Below are positions 8,776 to 16,817 of a stretch of DNA of 64,000 nucleotides, piece after piece; position 1 is the stretch's first letter, and every line of letters begins with the position of its first letter. The notes beneath the pieces were generated by a model. The model was not told the DNA's origin. It saw only the letters and a program-made list of their open reading frames with translations, and did not search any database. Source of the stretch: Pseudomonas poae (GTDB taxonomy: Bacteria > Pseudomonadota > Gammaproteobacteria > Pseudomonadales > Pseudomonadaceae); contig NZ_JYLI01000017.1 in NCBI RefSeq assembly GCF_001439785.1, positions 62,001 to 126,000 on the forward strand, given 5' to 3'. The position numbers and the translations under genes were made by a program.

Positions 8776-9522
8776 ATGATCGTGGTTGAAAAGCTGACCA
8801 AACAATTCAACGCTCAGGTGGTGCTCAACGGCATCGACCTTGAGGTCAAGGCCGGTGAAGTCGTGGCCATCATCGGCCCCAGCGGTTCGGGCAAGACCAC
8901 CTTTCTGCGCTGCCTGAATTTCCTCGAAGAACCCACCAGCGGCCGTATCAAGGTGGGCGACGTCGAGATCGACGGCAGCAAACCGCTCAATCAGCAACAG
9001 GGCCTGGTGCGACGTCTTCGTCAGCACGTGGGTTTCGTGTTCCAGAACTTCAACCTGTTCCCCCACCGCACAGCGCTGGAAAACGTCATCGAAGGTCCCA
9101 TCGTGGTCAAAAAGATGCCACGGGAGGCTGCCACCGAGCTGGGCCGCACGCTGCTGGCCAAGGTTGGCCTGGCAGGCAAGGAAGACGCCTACCCACGGCG
9201 CCTGTCCGGCGGTCAGCAACAGCGCGTGGCGATTGCACGGGCGCTGGCCATGGAGCCGGAAGTGATTCTGTTTGACGAACCCACCTCGGCCCTCGACCCG
9301 GAACTGGTGGGTGAAGTACTGGCGACCATTCGCAGCCTCGCCGAAGAAAACCGCACACTGGTCATCGTCACCCACGAAATGAGCTTTGCCCGCGATGTGG
9401 CCAACCGAGTGATTTTTTTCGACAAGGGCGTGATCGTCGAACAGGGCGAAGCCAAGGCGCTGTTTGCCAACCCCAAGGAAGAACGCACCCGCCAGTTCCT
9501 GAGCAAATTCCTCGCCCACTGA
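8776..9522 (+). CDS. Cystine-type ABC transporter ATP-binding protein
   Basis: This 248-residue cytosolic ATPase energises the importer. Walker A is GPSGSGKTT at residues 34-42, the signature is LSGGQQQRVAIARAL, Walker B is VILFDEPTSALDPE, and the switch histidine lies in VIVTHEM. The length and NFNLFPHRTALENV sequence fit the polar amino-acid uptake subfamily (YecC/TcyN). It is the last gene of the operon. Downstream comes a REP-rich stretch carrying a dispersed repeat copy. Confidence 0.91.
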   Translation: MIVVEKLTKQFNAQVVLNGIDLEVKAGEVVAIIGPSGSGKTTFLRCLNFLEEPTSGRIKVGDVEIDGSKPLNQQQGLVRRLRQHVGFVFQNFNLFPHRTALENVIEGPIVVKKMPREAATELGRTLLAKVGLAGKEDAYPRRLSGGQQQRVAIARALAMEPEVILFDEPTSALDPELVGEVLATIRSLAEENRTLVIVTHEMSFARDVANRVIFFDKGVIVEQGEAKALFANPKEERTRQFLSKFLAH

Positions 9523-9544
9523 CACGCTCAGGCAATCCCATCCC

Positions 9545-9752
9545 TGTGACGAGCAGGCTTGTTGTGGCGAGCAGGCTTGTTGTGGCGAGCAGGCTTGTCC
9601 TGCGTTGGGCTGCGCAGCAGCCCCAAAACCAGGCCGCTGAGCCGTATCAGGTACACCGCGTTTTGCTGGACGGGCGGCGCTTCGCACCCCAACGCGGGAC
9701 AAGCCCGCTCGCCACAATAAGCCCACACCTTTTCCTTAACTGAACCGCATTG
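9545..9752 (+). mobile_element. Dispersed ~200-bp inverted-repeat element, copy A (left end altered)
   Basis: This is one of five related copies in the window. The core carries two hairpins, TTGGGCTGCGCAGCAGCCCCAA and a CGCTTCGC hairpin, between REP-like arms TGTGGCGAGCAGGCTTGT and ACAAGCCCGCTCGCCACA. The right terminal repeat is present as CTTAACTGAACCGCATT. The left terminus is missing and replaced by three tandem 18-bp units of the left REP-like arm (9545-9598). A further REP half follows at 9752-9776. No transposase is encoded. Confidence 0.7.
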
Positions 9753-10055
9753 GGACAAGCCCGCTCGCCACATTGGTGCAGCCTCGCACCCTACAGCGCT
9801 TCTACAATCCTCTGGGTAAAACACCCCGCCGCATCCACGCAAAAAACCCCATCCCGGTCAGACCCTTCTGAATCCGCAGCGCCCCGCCGTTTAGCCTTTT
9901 GCCTCCATTGACTGGCCTTGCCCAACCCTCTTATCTAACGCCCAGAGGATTGGATCCTATCCCGGCTATTTACTGAATCGTTCCTTTCGGCCCGCTTGCG
10001 CACCCGCGCCAATGGCTCGGAACGATCGCTGCTGGCTGCATCAAGGAGATGACTT
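9753..10055. other. Intergenic stretch without a recognisable gene
   Basis: After the residual REP sequence up to about 9776, this stretch shows no convincing ORF or RNA. It must hold the promoter of the 10056 gene. A ribosome binding site AAGGAG lies just before that start codon. Nothing else can be supported. Confidence 0.5.
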
Positions 10056-10814
10056 ATGACGCGCACCGCAACCCCGGCCATGCTGACCGCCCCGACCTTG
10101 CCCCAGGCTCTTCGAAACGGCATCAATGCCCACGCCGCCGCCCAACTGCAGGTCGATATCGCCCCCTACCCCGGGATGGAGGAAGGTGACCTGATCGAGC
10201 TGTTCTGGAACAACTGCTTCGCCGCCTCACGACGGATAACCGCATGCCGCATCGGCCAGCCCACCCGCCTGCGCATTCCGCAAAGCTTCGTGCTCGATGG
10301 CCCCGCACACGTGCATTACCAGGTCATGCAGATCGGCCACGGCCCGGCGCGCTCGGCCACCACCCAGGTACGCGTCAAGACCGACTGCCCAGGTGGACAA
10401 CCGCCCGCCGTATACAGCGACGAAAACCAAAACCTCGCCCCGGTCGGCCTGCCCGAGACGATCCGTCGCCAGGGTGTCAACAGCCGCCAGGTGCACCGCG
10501 GCGTTCCCCTGACCATCGAGCCGTACCCCAACATGAGCAGCGGCGATGCGATCACCCTCCGCTGGGGCGACGTGCGCATGGACCTGCCCAAAGTCACCGC
10601 CAAGGGCGTCGGCCTGGCCGTGCAGGTGTGGGTACCGTCGAGCGTGATTATCGAAGGCGGCGACGACTGCCGGCTGGAGGTGACCTACTGCGTGCTGGAC
10701 CGCGTCGGCAACAATTCGCGCTGGGCCCCCACCCGCACTCTGCGCATTGCCCCGCTGCTGCCCACCCGCCCGGCGACGGCCACGCCGGTCTATCAGCCCC
10801 GGCCGCTCGGCTAA
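10056..10814 (+). CDS. Two-repeat beta-rich protein of unknown function
   Basis: I do not recognise a named family. The 252-residue protein contains two copies of a module of about 100 residues. The first is marked by VDIAPYPGMEEGDLIELFW (about residues 30-50) and the second by LTIEPYPNMSSGDAITLRWG (about 150-170). Each is followed by a valine-rich beta-like region. The pattern PY-x2-M-x2-GD-x-I-x-L recurs in the larger protein at 17601 (IKPYENIRKNDTITVAYG), so the two share an immunoglobulin-like or similar beta-sandwich unit. There is no signal peptide and no membrane segment, and a clear AAGGAG precedes the ATG. The C-terminus is proline-rich. It precedes the sulfur operon but is separated from it by a regulatory region, so no functional link follows from position. 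Confidence 0.7.
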   Translation: MTRTATPAMLTAPTLPQALRNGINAHAAAQLQVDIAPYPGMEEGDLIELFWNNCFAASRRITACRIGQPTRLRIPQSFVLDGPAHVHYQVMQIGHGPARSATTQVRVKTDCPGGQPPAVYSDENQNLAPVGLPETIRRQGVNSRQVHRGVPLTIEPYPNMSSGDAITLRWGDVRMDLPKVTAKGVGLAVQVWVPSSVIIEGGDDCRLEVTYCVLDRVGNNSRWAPTRTLRIAPLLPTRPATATPVYQPRPLG

Positions 10815-10841
10815 CCCTCAAACCTTGTGATCGCCCTTCTA

Positions 10842-10897
10842 TGCATATTCCCAAAAGTTAGTTTATTTAAATATTTAACAAGTTTAGGGTATATGCA
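10842..10897. promoter_or_regulatory. Nested AT-rich inverted repeat before the sulfur operon
   Basis: TGCATATTCCC (10842-10852) is matched by GGGTATATGCA (10887-10897) with one mismatch. The 34 bases between them are almost pure A/T with a central TATTTAAATA palindrome. The block lies about 60 bp before the leader ORF. It is probably the operator/promoter of the SfnB-like operon. The regulator is unknown, and CysB or an SfnR-type protein would be plausible. Confidence 0.5.
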
Positions 10898-10954
10898 CCG
10901 GACCACCGGACATTCCTGATTTTTCTGTTTTATTTCATTGAATGCGAGGTCGGT

Positions 10955-11017
10955 ATGATCAAGATTACCCCGGTGCGTAACGCCAGGGCATTACGTGCAG
11001 CCAAGGAGCGGCGCTGA
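10955..11017 (+). CDS. 20-codon leader ORF overlapping the first sfnB-like start
   Basis: ATG at 10955, preceded by GAGG, opens a 20-residue basic peptide that begins MIKITPVRNA and ends AAKERR. Its stop TGA shares bases with the ATG of the next gene (TGATG at 11015-11019). The AGGAG ribosome site of that gene lies inside this ORF, so translation of the leader could control the operon. There are no cysteines or methionines beyond the first, so it is not an obvious amino-acid attenuator. Whether it is translated is inferred from the layout only. Confidence 0.5.
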   Translation: MIKITPVRNARALRAAKERR

Positions 11018-12258
11018 TGTCTAACTTGGCTGCAACACCCCCCCAAAGTGATCTGGACGAAGCCCCCCTGCTGTTGCCGGCCGCCGTGCTGCGCAACGAT
11101 GCAGAGGCGTTGAGCGCCGCCCACACGTTGGCCCAGGCGGCGCGCCAGCACGCCGCCAAGCGTGACCAACAACGCCAGTTGCCGTGGGCGCAGCTTGAAC
11201 AGTTCACCCGCAGTGGCCTGGGCAGTATTTCCATCCCCCGCGAATACGGCGGCCCCCAAGTGTCCTTCGTGACCCTGGCCGAAGTGTTCGCGATCATCAG
11301 CGCGGCCGACCCGGCCCTGGGGCAGATCCCGCAGAACCATTTCGGCATCCTGCACTTGGTGCAGGGCACCGCCACGCCGCCGCAGAAAAAGCAGCTGTTC
11401 CAGAGCGTCCTCGACGGTTGGCGCATCGGCAACGGCGGCCCTGAACGCGGCACCCAAAACACCCTTGAACTCAAGGCGCGCATCACCGCCAAGGGCAACG
11501 GCTACGTGGTCAGCGGGCAGAAGTTTTATTCCACCGGCGCGCTGTTTGCGCACTGGGTCGCGATCAAGGCGCTGAACGATGACGGCAAACAGGTTCTGGC
11601 GTTTGTGCGCCGTGGCAGCGAAGGGCTGCGCATCATCGATGACTGGTCCGGCTTTGGTCAGCGCACCACCGCCAGCGGCACCGTATTGCTCGACGAGGTG
11701 GCAGTGGACGCTGAGCTGGTCATCGACAACTGGCGCATCGGCGAAAGCCCGAATATCCAGGGCGCTGTCTCGCAACTGATCCAGGCCGCCATCGATGCCG
11801 GCATCGCCCGGGGTGCGCTCGACGACACCATTGCGTTCGTACGCGAACGCTCGCGGCCGTGGATCGACGCCAAGGTCGAGCGCGCCAGTGACGACCTGTA
11901 CGTGATCGCCGATATCGGCAAGCTGAAAATCGAACTGCACGCCGCCCAAGCGCTGCTGCGCAAAGCCGGCCGGGTGCTGGATGAAGTCAGCGCCGCGCCG
12001 ATCACCGCGCAGTCCGCCGCACGCGCGTCCATCGCAGTGGCCGAGGCCAAAGTGCTGACCACCGAAGTGGCGCTGCTGGTCAGCGAAAAGCTCTTTGAAC
12101 TGGCCGGCAGCCGCGCGACGCTGGCCGAATTCAACCTTGACCGCCACTGGCGCAACGCCCGGGTGCACACCCTGCACGACCCGGTGCGCTGGAAGTACCA
12201 CGCCATCGGCGCCTATCGCTTGAACGGCACCCTGCCGGCTCGCCACTCCTGGATTTGA
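11017..12258 (+). CDS. SfnB-family sulfur-acquisition flavoprotein dehydrogenase (first copy)
   Basis: This 413-residue protein has the acyl-CoA dehydrogenase fold and is of the SfnB branch. In Pseudomonas that branch is induced under sulfate limitation and serves organosulfur compound use. An all-alpha N-domain (residues about 35-140), a beta-domain with IIDDWSGFGQRTTASGTV, and a C-terminal helical domain ending HDPVRWKYHAIGAYRLNG are visible. SIPREYGGPQVS and ALGQIPQNHFGILH are shared with the next gene. AGGAG lies 8 bases before the ATG. The substrate is unknown. The downstream monooxygenase and importer suggest oxidation of an imported sulfur-containing compound, possibly with this protein supplying or consuming reduced flavin. 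Confidence 0.85.
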   Translation: MSNLAATPPQSDLDEAPLLLPAAVLRNDAEALSAAHTLAQAARQHAAKRDQQRQLPWAQLEQFTRSGLGSISIPREYGGPQVSFVTLAEVFAIISAADPALGQIPQNHFGILHLVQGTATPPQKKQLFQSVLDGWRIGNGGPERGTQNTLELKARITAKGNGYVVSGQKFYSTGALFAHWVAIKALNDDGKQVLAFVRRGSEGLRIIDDWSGFGQRTTASGTVLLDEVAVDAELVIDNWRIGESPNIQGAVSQLIQAAIDAGIARGALDDTIAFVRERSRPWIDAKVERASDDLYVIADIGKLKIELHAAQALLRKAGRVLDEVSAAPITAQSAARASIAVAEAKVLTTEVALLVSEKLFELAGSRATLAEFNLDRHWRNARVHTLHDPVRWKYHAIGAYRLNGTLPARHSWI

Positions 12259-12260
12259 CC

Positions 12261-13454
12261 ATGACCCTTTCCCATCACGTCGCGGTCATCACCAGCGACG
12301 AGCAAGCCCTGATTGTCGCCAGCGACCTGGCCGAAGACTTTCGCCGCGACAGCGCCCAGCGCGACCGCGAACGCCGCCTGCCGCTGCCCGAGCTGGACGC
12401 GTTCTCGCGCTCGGGCCTGTGGGGCATCAGCGTGCCCCGCGAGTACGGCGGCGCGGGCGTGTCCAATGTCACCCTGGCCAAGGTTATCGCGCTGATCGCC
12501 CAGGCCGATGCCTCCCTGGGCCAGATTCCGCAAAACCACTTCTATGCGCTGCAAGTGCTGCGCGTGAATGGCAGCCCCGAGCAGCAGCAACGCCTGTACG
12601 CCGAGGTGCTGGCCGGCCAGCGTTTCGGTAACGCGCTGGCCGAACTGGGCACCAAAACCGCCCATGATCGCGTCACCCGGCTCACCCGCGACGGCGACGG
12701 ATTCCGTATCACCGGCCGCAAGTTCTACGCCACCGGCGCGCTCTACGCCCAGCGCATCCCCACCTCCGTGGTGGATGAGCACAGCGTGCAGCAATTGGCC
12801 TTTGTGCCACGCGACAGCCAGGGCCTCAGCGTGATCGACGACTGGAGCGGCTTCGGCCAGCGCACCACCGGCAGCGGCTCGGTGGTGTTCGATAACGTGT
12901 GGGTCGCCGCCCGCGACGTCATCCCTTTCCAGAGCGCCTTCGAGCGCCCGACCACCGTCGGCCCGCTGGCGCAGATCCTTCACGCCGCCATCGACACCGG
13001 CATCGCTCGCGCTGCCTTTGAAGATGCGCTGCACTTTGTGCGCACCAAGACCCGCCCGTGGATCGACGCCGGCAACGACAAGGCCAGCGAAGACCCACTG
13101 ACCTTGAAGAGCTTCGGCCACCTGAGCATCCGCCTGCACGCGGCCGAGGCACTGCTTGAACGGGCCGGCGAATGCCTCGACCGCGCCCAGGCCGACAGCA
13201 ATGCCGAGACGGTCGCCGCCGCCTCGATTGCGGTGGCCGAAGCGCGTGCCCTGAGCACAGAAATATCCCTGGCTGCCGGCAGCACCCTGTTCGAGCTCGC
13301 CGGCAGCCAGGCCACCCTGGCCGAGCATGGCCTTGACCGTCACTGGCGCAATGCGCGGGTACACACCCTGCACGACCCGGTGCGCTGGAAGTATCACGCG
13401 GTAGGCAATTACTACCTCAACGATGAAAACCCGCCGCTGCGGGGGACCCTCTGA
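12261..13454 (+). CDS. SfnB-family sulfur-acquisition flavoprotein dehydrogenase (second copy)
   Basis: This 397-residue paralogue of the preceding protein shares the same markers: SVPREYGGAGVS, SLGQIPQNHFYALQ, VIDDWSGFGQRTTGSGSV and a C-terminal HDPVRWKYHAVGNYYLN. I chose the ATG at 12261, three bases after the previous stop. A TTG at 12255 is in frame but less likely. Tandem SfnB-like genes suggest duplication followed by divergence or a hetero-oligomer. Its stop overlaps the start of the monooxygenase gene by one base, so the genes are translationally coupled. Confidence 0.85.
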   Translation: MTLSHHVAVITSDEQALIVASDLAEDFRRDSAQRDRERRLPLPELDAFSRSGLWGISVPREYGGAGVSNVTLAKVIALIAQADASLGQIPQNHFYALQVLRVNGSPEQQQRLYAEVLAGQRFGNALAELGTKTAHDRVTRLTRDGDGFRITGRKFYATGALYAQRIPTSVVDEHSVQQLAFVPRDSQGLSVIDDWSGFGQRTTGSGSVVFDNVWVAARDVIPFQSAFERPTTVGPLAQILHAAIDTGIARAAFEDALHFVRTKTRPWIDAGNDKASEDPLTLKSFGHLSIRLHAAEALLERAGECLDRAQADSNAETVAAASIAVAEARALSTEISLAAGSTLFELAGSQATLAEHGLDRHWRNARVHTLHDPVRWKYHAVGNYYLNDENPPLRGTL

Positions 13455-14806
13455 TGGCGAAGAAAAAGATCCTGCTCAATGCCTTCAACATGAACTGCAT
13501 CGGGCATATCAACCACGGCCTGTGGACCCATCCACGGGACACCTCCACCCACTACAAAACCATCGAGTACTGGACCGACCTGGCAAAAACCCTGGAACGC
13601 GGTTTGTTCGACGGCCTGTTCATTGCCGATATCGTTGGCGTGTACGACGTCTACCAGCATTGCATCGACGTGCCGCTCAAGGAGTCGATCCAGTTGCCAG
13701 TCAACGACCCGTTGCTGCTGGTGTCGGCCATGGCGGCAGTCACCCGAAACCTCGGCTTCGGCCTCACCGCCAACCTCACCTACGAGCCGCCGTACCTGTT
13801 CGCCCGGCGCATGTCGACGCTGGATCACCTGAGCCGTGGCCGGGTGGGCTGGAACATCGTCACCGGCTACCTCGACAGTGCGGCCAAGGCCATGGGCCTG
13901 ACTGAACAGGTCGAGCATGACCGCCGTTACGACCAGGCCGATGAGTACCTGCAAGTGCTCTACAAACTCTGGGAAGGCAGCTGGGAAGACGACGCCGTGC
14001 TCAACGATCCGGCGCAACGGATCTATGCCCAGCCGGGCAAGGTGCACAAGGTCGAGCACCACGGCGAGTTCTACCAGGTGGAAGGCTATCACCTGTGCGA
14101 GCCGTCGCCGCAGCGCACGCCGGTGCTGTTCCAGGCTGGCAGTTCGGACCGTGGCCTGCTGTTCGCCGGGCGCCATGCCGAGTGCGTGTTCATCAGCGGC
14201 CAGACCAGGGCCGCGACCAAGGCGCAGGTGGACAAGGTGCGCGCCAGTGCGGTGCAAGCCGGGCGCAATGCGCAGGACATCAAGGTGTTCATGGGCCTCA
14301 ATGTGATCGTCGGCGCCACCGAGGAGCTGGCCTGGGCCAAGCACGCCGAGTACCTGAGCTACGCCAGCGCGGAGGCCGGCGTGGCGCATTTCGCCGCGTC
14401 CACTGCGATTGATTTTGCCGAATACGAACTGGACGAACCGATCCAGTACGTGAAGAGCAACGCCATCCAGTCGGCCAGCAAAACCCTGCAGAACAACGAC
14501 TGGACCCGGCGCAAGTTACTGGAGCAGCACGCTCTGGGCGGTCGCTACATCACCCTGGTGGGCTCGCCGGAACAGGTGGCCGATGAGCTGGAATTGTGGA
14601 TCAGCGAAACCGGGCTGGATGGTTTCAACCTGACCCGAATCGTCACGCCGGAAAGCTATGTGGATTTCATTGACCTGGTGGTGCCGGAGTTGCAGAAGCG
14701 CGGCTCGTACAAGACCGAATACGAGACCGGCACGCTGCGCGAAAAAGTCTTCCACGCCAGCGCCCGCCTTCCCAAACAACACACCGGCTCCACCTACCGC
14801 CACTGA
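13454..14806 (+). CDS. NtaA/SnaA/DszA-family FMNH2-dependent monooxygenase
   Basis: This 450-residue enzyme belongs to the bacterial-luciferase-like group that uses reduced FMN from a partner reductase. The family includes nitrilotriacetate, pristinamycin and dibenzothiophene-sulfone monooxygenases. Typical features are the N-terminal LLNAFNMNCIGHINHGLWTH, GRVGWNIVTGYLDSAAKAMG near residue 130, and FQAGSSDRGLLFAGRHAECVF near residue 230. In Pseudomonas, clusters with SfnB-like proteins and MetQNI-like importers belong to the sulfate-starvation response, so desulfonation or C-S cleavage is the likely reaction. No flavin reductase gene is adjacent. A hairpin follows the stop. Confidence 0.87.
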   Translation: MAKKKILLNAFNMNCIGHINHGLWTHPRDTSTHYKTIEYWTDLAKTLERGLFDGLFIADIVGVYDVYQHCIDVPLKESIQLPVNDPLLLVSAMAAVTRNLGFGLTANLTYEPPYLFARRMSTLDHLSRGRVGWNIVTGYLDSAAKAMGLTEQVEHDRRYDQADEYLQVLYKLWEGSWEDDAVLNDPAQRIYAQPGKVHKVEHHGEFYQVEGYHLCEPSPQRTPVLFQAGSSDRGLLFAGRHAECVFISGQTRAATKAQVDKVRASAVQAGRNAQDIKVFMGLNVIVGATEELAWAKHAEYLSYASAEAGVAHFAASTAIDFAEYELDEPIQYVKSNAIQSASKTLQNNDWTRRKLLEQHALGGRYITLVGSPEQVADELELWISETGLDGFNLTRIVTPESYVDFIDLVVPELQKRGSYKTEYETGTLREKVFHASARLPKQHTGSTYRH

Positions 14807-14814
14807 ATTGGAAA

Positions 14815-14842
14815 TGTGGGAGGTGGCAGACCCCCTCCCACA
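14815..14842. repeat. Short REP-like hairpin
   Basis: TGTGGGAGG and CCCTCCCACA form an inverted repeat in the 83-bp gap between the monooxygenase and importer genes. Such GTGGGAG hairpins recur across the window. It may attenuate or stabilise the transcript here, since the flanking genes are read in the same direction. Confidence 0.6.
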
Positions 14843-14889
14843 GTAGATCTTCATTGTTTGCACCTACACCTCATGACTGGAAATCGACC

Positions 14890-15705
14890 ATGAAAAAAAC
14901 GCTGCGCTCCCACCCAGTCAAAGCACTGGCCCTGGCCTTCGGCTTGATCAGCTCGACAGTGTTCGCCGCCGATACGCCGCTCAAGGTCGGCACCACCGCC
15001 GCCTTCGCCATTCCCCTTGAGGCCGCCGTTGCCGAAGCCGGCAAGCAGGGTCTGAACGTCGAGCTGGTGGAATTCTCTGACTGGATCGCGCCCAACGTCA
15101 GCCTGGCCGCCGGCGACATCGACGTGAACTACTTCCAGCACATTCCTTTTCTGGAAAACGCCAAGGCCGCCGCAGGTTTCGACCTGGTGCCGTACGCGCC
15201 GGGCATCATCAATAATGTCGGGCTGTATTCGAAAAAATACAAAACCATTGCAGAGCTGCCCCAGGGCGCCAGCGTGGCGATTGCCAACGACCCGATCAAC
15301 AGCGGTCGTGGCCTGCAACTACTGGCCAAGGCCGGGCTGATCACCCTCAAGCCGGGCGTAGGCTACAAGGCCACCGAAGAAGACATCGTCAGCAACCCGA
15401 AAAAGCTGAAGATCCTGCAAGTGGAAGCCGTGCAACTGGTGCGCGCCTATGACGACGCCGACCTGGTGCAGGGCTACCCGGCGTATATCCGCCTGTCCAA
15501 GACCTTCGATGCCGAGTCGGCATTGCTGTTCGACGGCCTGGACCACCCGGAATACGTGATCCAGTTCGTGATCCAGCCCAAGAGCAAAACCGACCCGCGC
15601 GTGATCAAGGTCGTCGACATTTACCAGCATTCGCCCGTGGTGCGCGCCGCCCTGGATAAATCCCTCGGCACGCTCTACCAGGTAGGCTGGGAAGGTAAAC
15701 AATGA
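14890..15705 (+). CDS. MetQ/NlpA-family substrate-binding protein of the sulfur operon
   Basis: This 271-residue periplasmic receptor has a cleavable signal peptide (hydrophobic ALALAFGLISSTVFA, cleavage after VFA). It has no lipobox cysteine, unlike classical NlpA/MetQ lipoproteins. The family core is present: LVEFSDWIAPNVSLAAGDID, VNYFQHIPFLENA, VAIANDPINSGRGLQLL. I chose the ATG at 14890, which gives the basic start MKKTLRS; the longer frame from 14854 adds an unlikely leader. The gene after it overlaps by 4 bases. The ligand may be methionine or another organosulfur compound handled by the upstream oxidoreductases, which is inferred from context. Confidence 0.87.
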   Translation: MKKTLRSHPVKALALAFGLISSTVFAADTPLKVGTTAAFAIPLEAAVAEAGKQGLNVELVEFSDWIAPNVSLAAGDIDVNYFQHIPFLENAKAAAGFDLVPYAPGIINNVGLYSKKYKTIAELPQGASVAIANDPINSGRGLQLLAKAGLITLKPGVGYKATEEDIVSNPKKLKILQVEAVQLVRAYDDADLVQGYPAYIRLSKTFDAESALLFDGLDHPEYVIQFVIQPKSKTDPRVIKVVDIYQHSPVVRAALDKSLGTLYQVGWEGKQ

Positions 15706-16817
15706 GCGCCGCCAATGCCCGACTTCGCGACCTGGACATACCGCCCAGGGACGCCGAACAGACCCAGCTGCACCCTGAACTGAACCGCGCCCATGTGCGT
15801 TTCATCAACCTGGGCAAGACCTACGACGGCACCGTGCAGGCCCTGCACGGCATCGACCTGGCGATCCAGCACGGCGAGGTGTTCGGCATCATCGGCCGCA
15901 GCGGCGCCGGCAAATCCTCGCTGATTCGCACCATCAACCGTCTGGAACAGCCAAGCAGCGGGCGCGTGCTGATCGATCAGGTGGACATCGGCGACTTCGA
16001 CGAAGACCGCCTGGTGGCGCTGCGCAGGCGCATCGGCATGATCTTCCAGCACTTCAACCTGATGTCGGCCAAGACCGTGTGGCAGAACGTCGAACTGCCA
16101 CTCAAGGTGGCCGGTATCCCCAAGCCGCAGCGCGAGCAAAAGGTGCGCGAGCTGCTGGAACTGGTGGGCTTGCAGGACAAGCACAAGGCCTACCCGGCGC
16201 AACTGTCCGGCGGACAAAAGCAGCGCGTGGGCATCGCCCGTTCGCTGGTGCACGACCCCGAGATACTGCTGTGCGACGAGGCCACCTCGGCCCTCGACCC
16301 GGAAACCACTCAGTCGATCCTCGCCCTGCTGCGTGAGATCAACCGCCGCCTGGGCCTGACCATTGTGCTGATCACCCACGAAATGGCGGTGATCCGCGAC
16401 ATTTGCGACCGCGTGGTGGTGCTCGAGCACGGCAAAATCGTCGAGCAAGGCCCGGTGTGGCAAGTGTTCGGCAGCCCGCAACATACGGTGAGCCAGACCC
16501 TGCTGGCGCCGTTGCAGCATGCTTTGCCGCAGGAACTGCAAAGCCGTTTGCAACCGACGCAGGTATCGGCAGACGCGGCCGTGGTGCTGCGTTTGCAGTT
16601 CACCGGCAGCGCCACCGACGAACCGGACCTGGCCGCGCTGTTCGGCGCCCTCGGCGGGCGCGTGCGCTTGCTGCAGGGCGGCGTGGAGCGAATTCAGGGC
16701 CATGCCCTGGGGCAATTGCTGCTGGCGGTGAATGGCTCGGCTCATAGCGCCGAAGAACTGCGTAACCGCGCCGCGAACTGGGCGCAACAGGCGCAGGTGC
16801 TGGGCTATGTGGTTTGA
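15702..16817 (+). CDS. MetN-type ABC transporter ATP-binding protein
   Basis: This 371-residue ATPase has Walker A GRSGAGKS (about residues 65-72), signature LSGGQKQRVGIARSL, Walker B ILLCDEATSALDPE and the switch histidine in ITHEM. A C-terminal extension of about 100 residues (from VVLRLQFTGSATDEPD) matches the NIL domain, which in MetN binds substrate and causes feedback inhibition. An N-terminal extension of about 30 residues is longer than usual for MetN. The gene overlaps metQ-like by 4 bases and metI-like by 11 bases. The substrate is presumed to be methionine or a related sulfur compound. Confidence 0.9.
   Translation: MSAANARLRDLDIPPRDAEQTQLHPELNRAHVRFINLGKTYDGTVQALHGIDLAIQHGEVFGIIGRSGAGKSSLIRTINRLEQPSSGRVLIDQVDIGDFDEDRLVALRRRIGMIFQHFNLMSAKTVWQNVELPLKVAGIPKPQREQKVRELLELVGLQDKHKAYPAQLSGGQKQRVGIARSLVHDPEILLCDEATSALDPETTQSILALLREINRRLGLTIVLITHEMAVIRDICDRVVVLEHGKIVEQGPVWQVFGSPQHTVSQTLLAPLQHALPQELQSRLQPTQVSADAAVVLRLQFTGSATDEPDLAALFGALGGRVRLLQGGVERIQGHALGQLLLAVNGSAHSAEELRNRAANWAQQAQVLGYVV

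Noticed and set aside
8101..9726. 541-codon open frame on the minus strand
   Set aside because: It runs antisense to the cystine permease and ATPase genes and through the dispersed repeat. No domain is recognisable.
9528..9842. Small minus-strand ORFs in the dispersed repeat copies (also 33349-33585 and 43975-45201), sharing YLIRLSAWFWGCC-like peptides
   Set aside because: The shared peptide is encoded by the repeat itself, in hairpin-forming DNA without ribosome sites. The frames differ in ends between copies. Treated as non-coding.
10930..13397. 438- and 394-codon open frames on the minus strand
   Set aside because: They are antisense to the two sfnB-like genes. Their similarity to each other only reflects the paralogy of the true genes.
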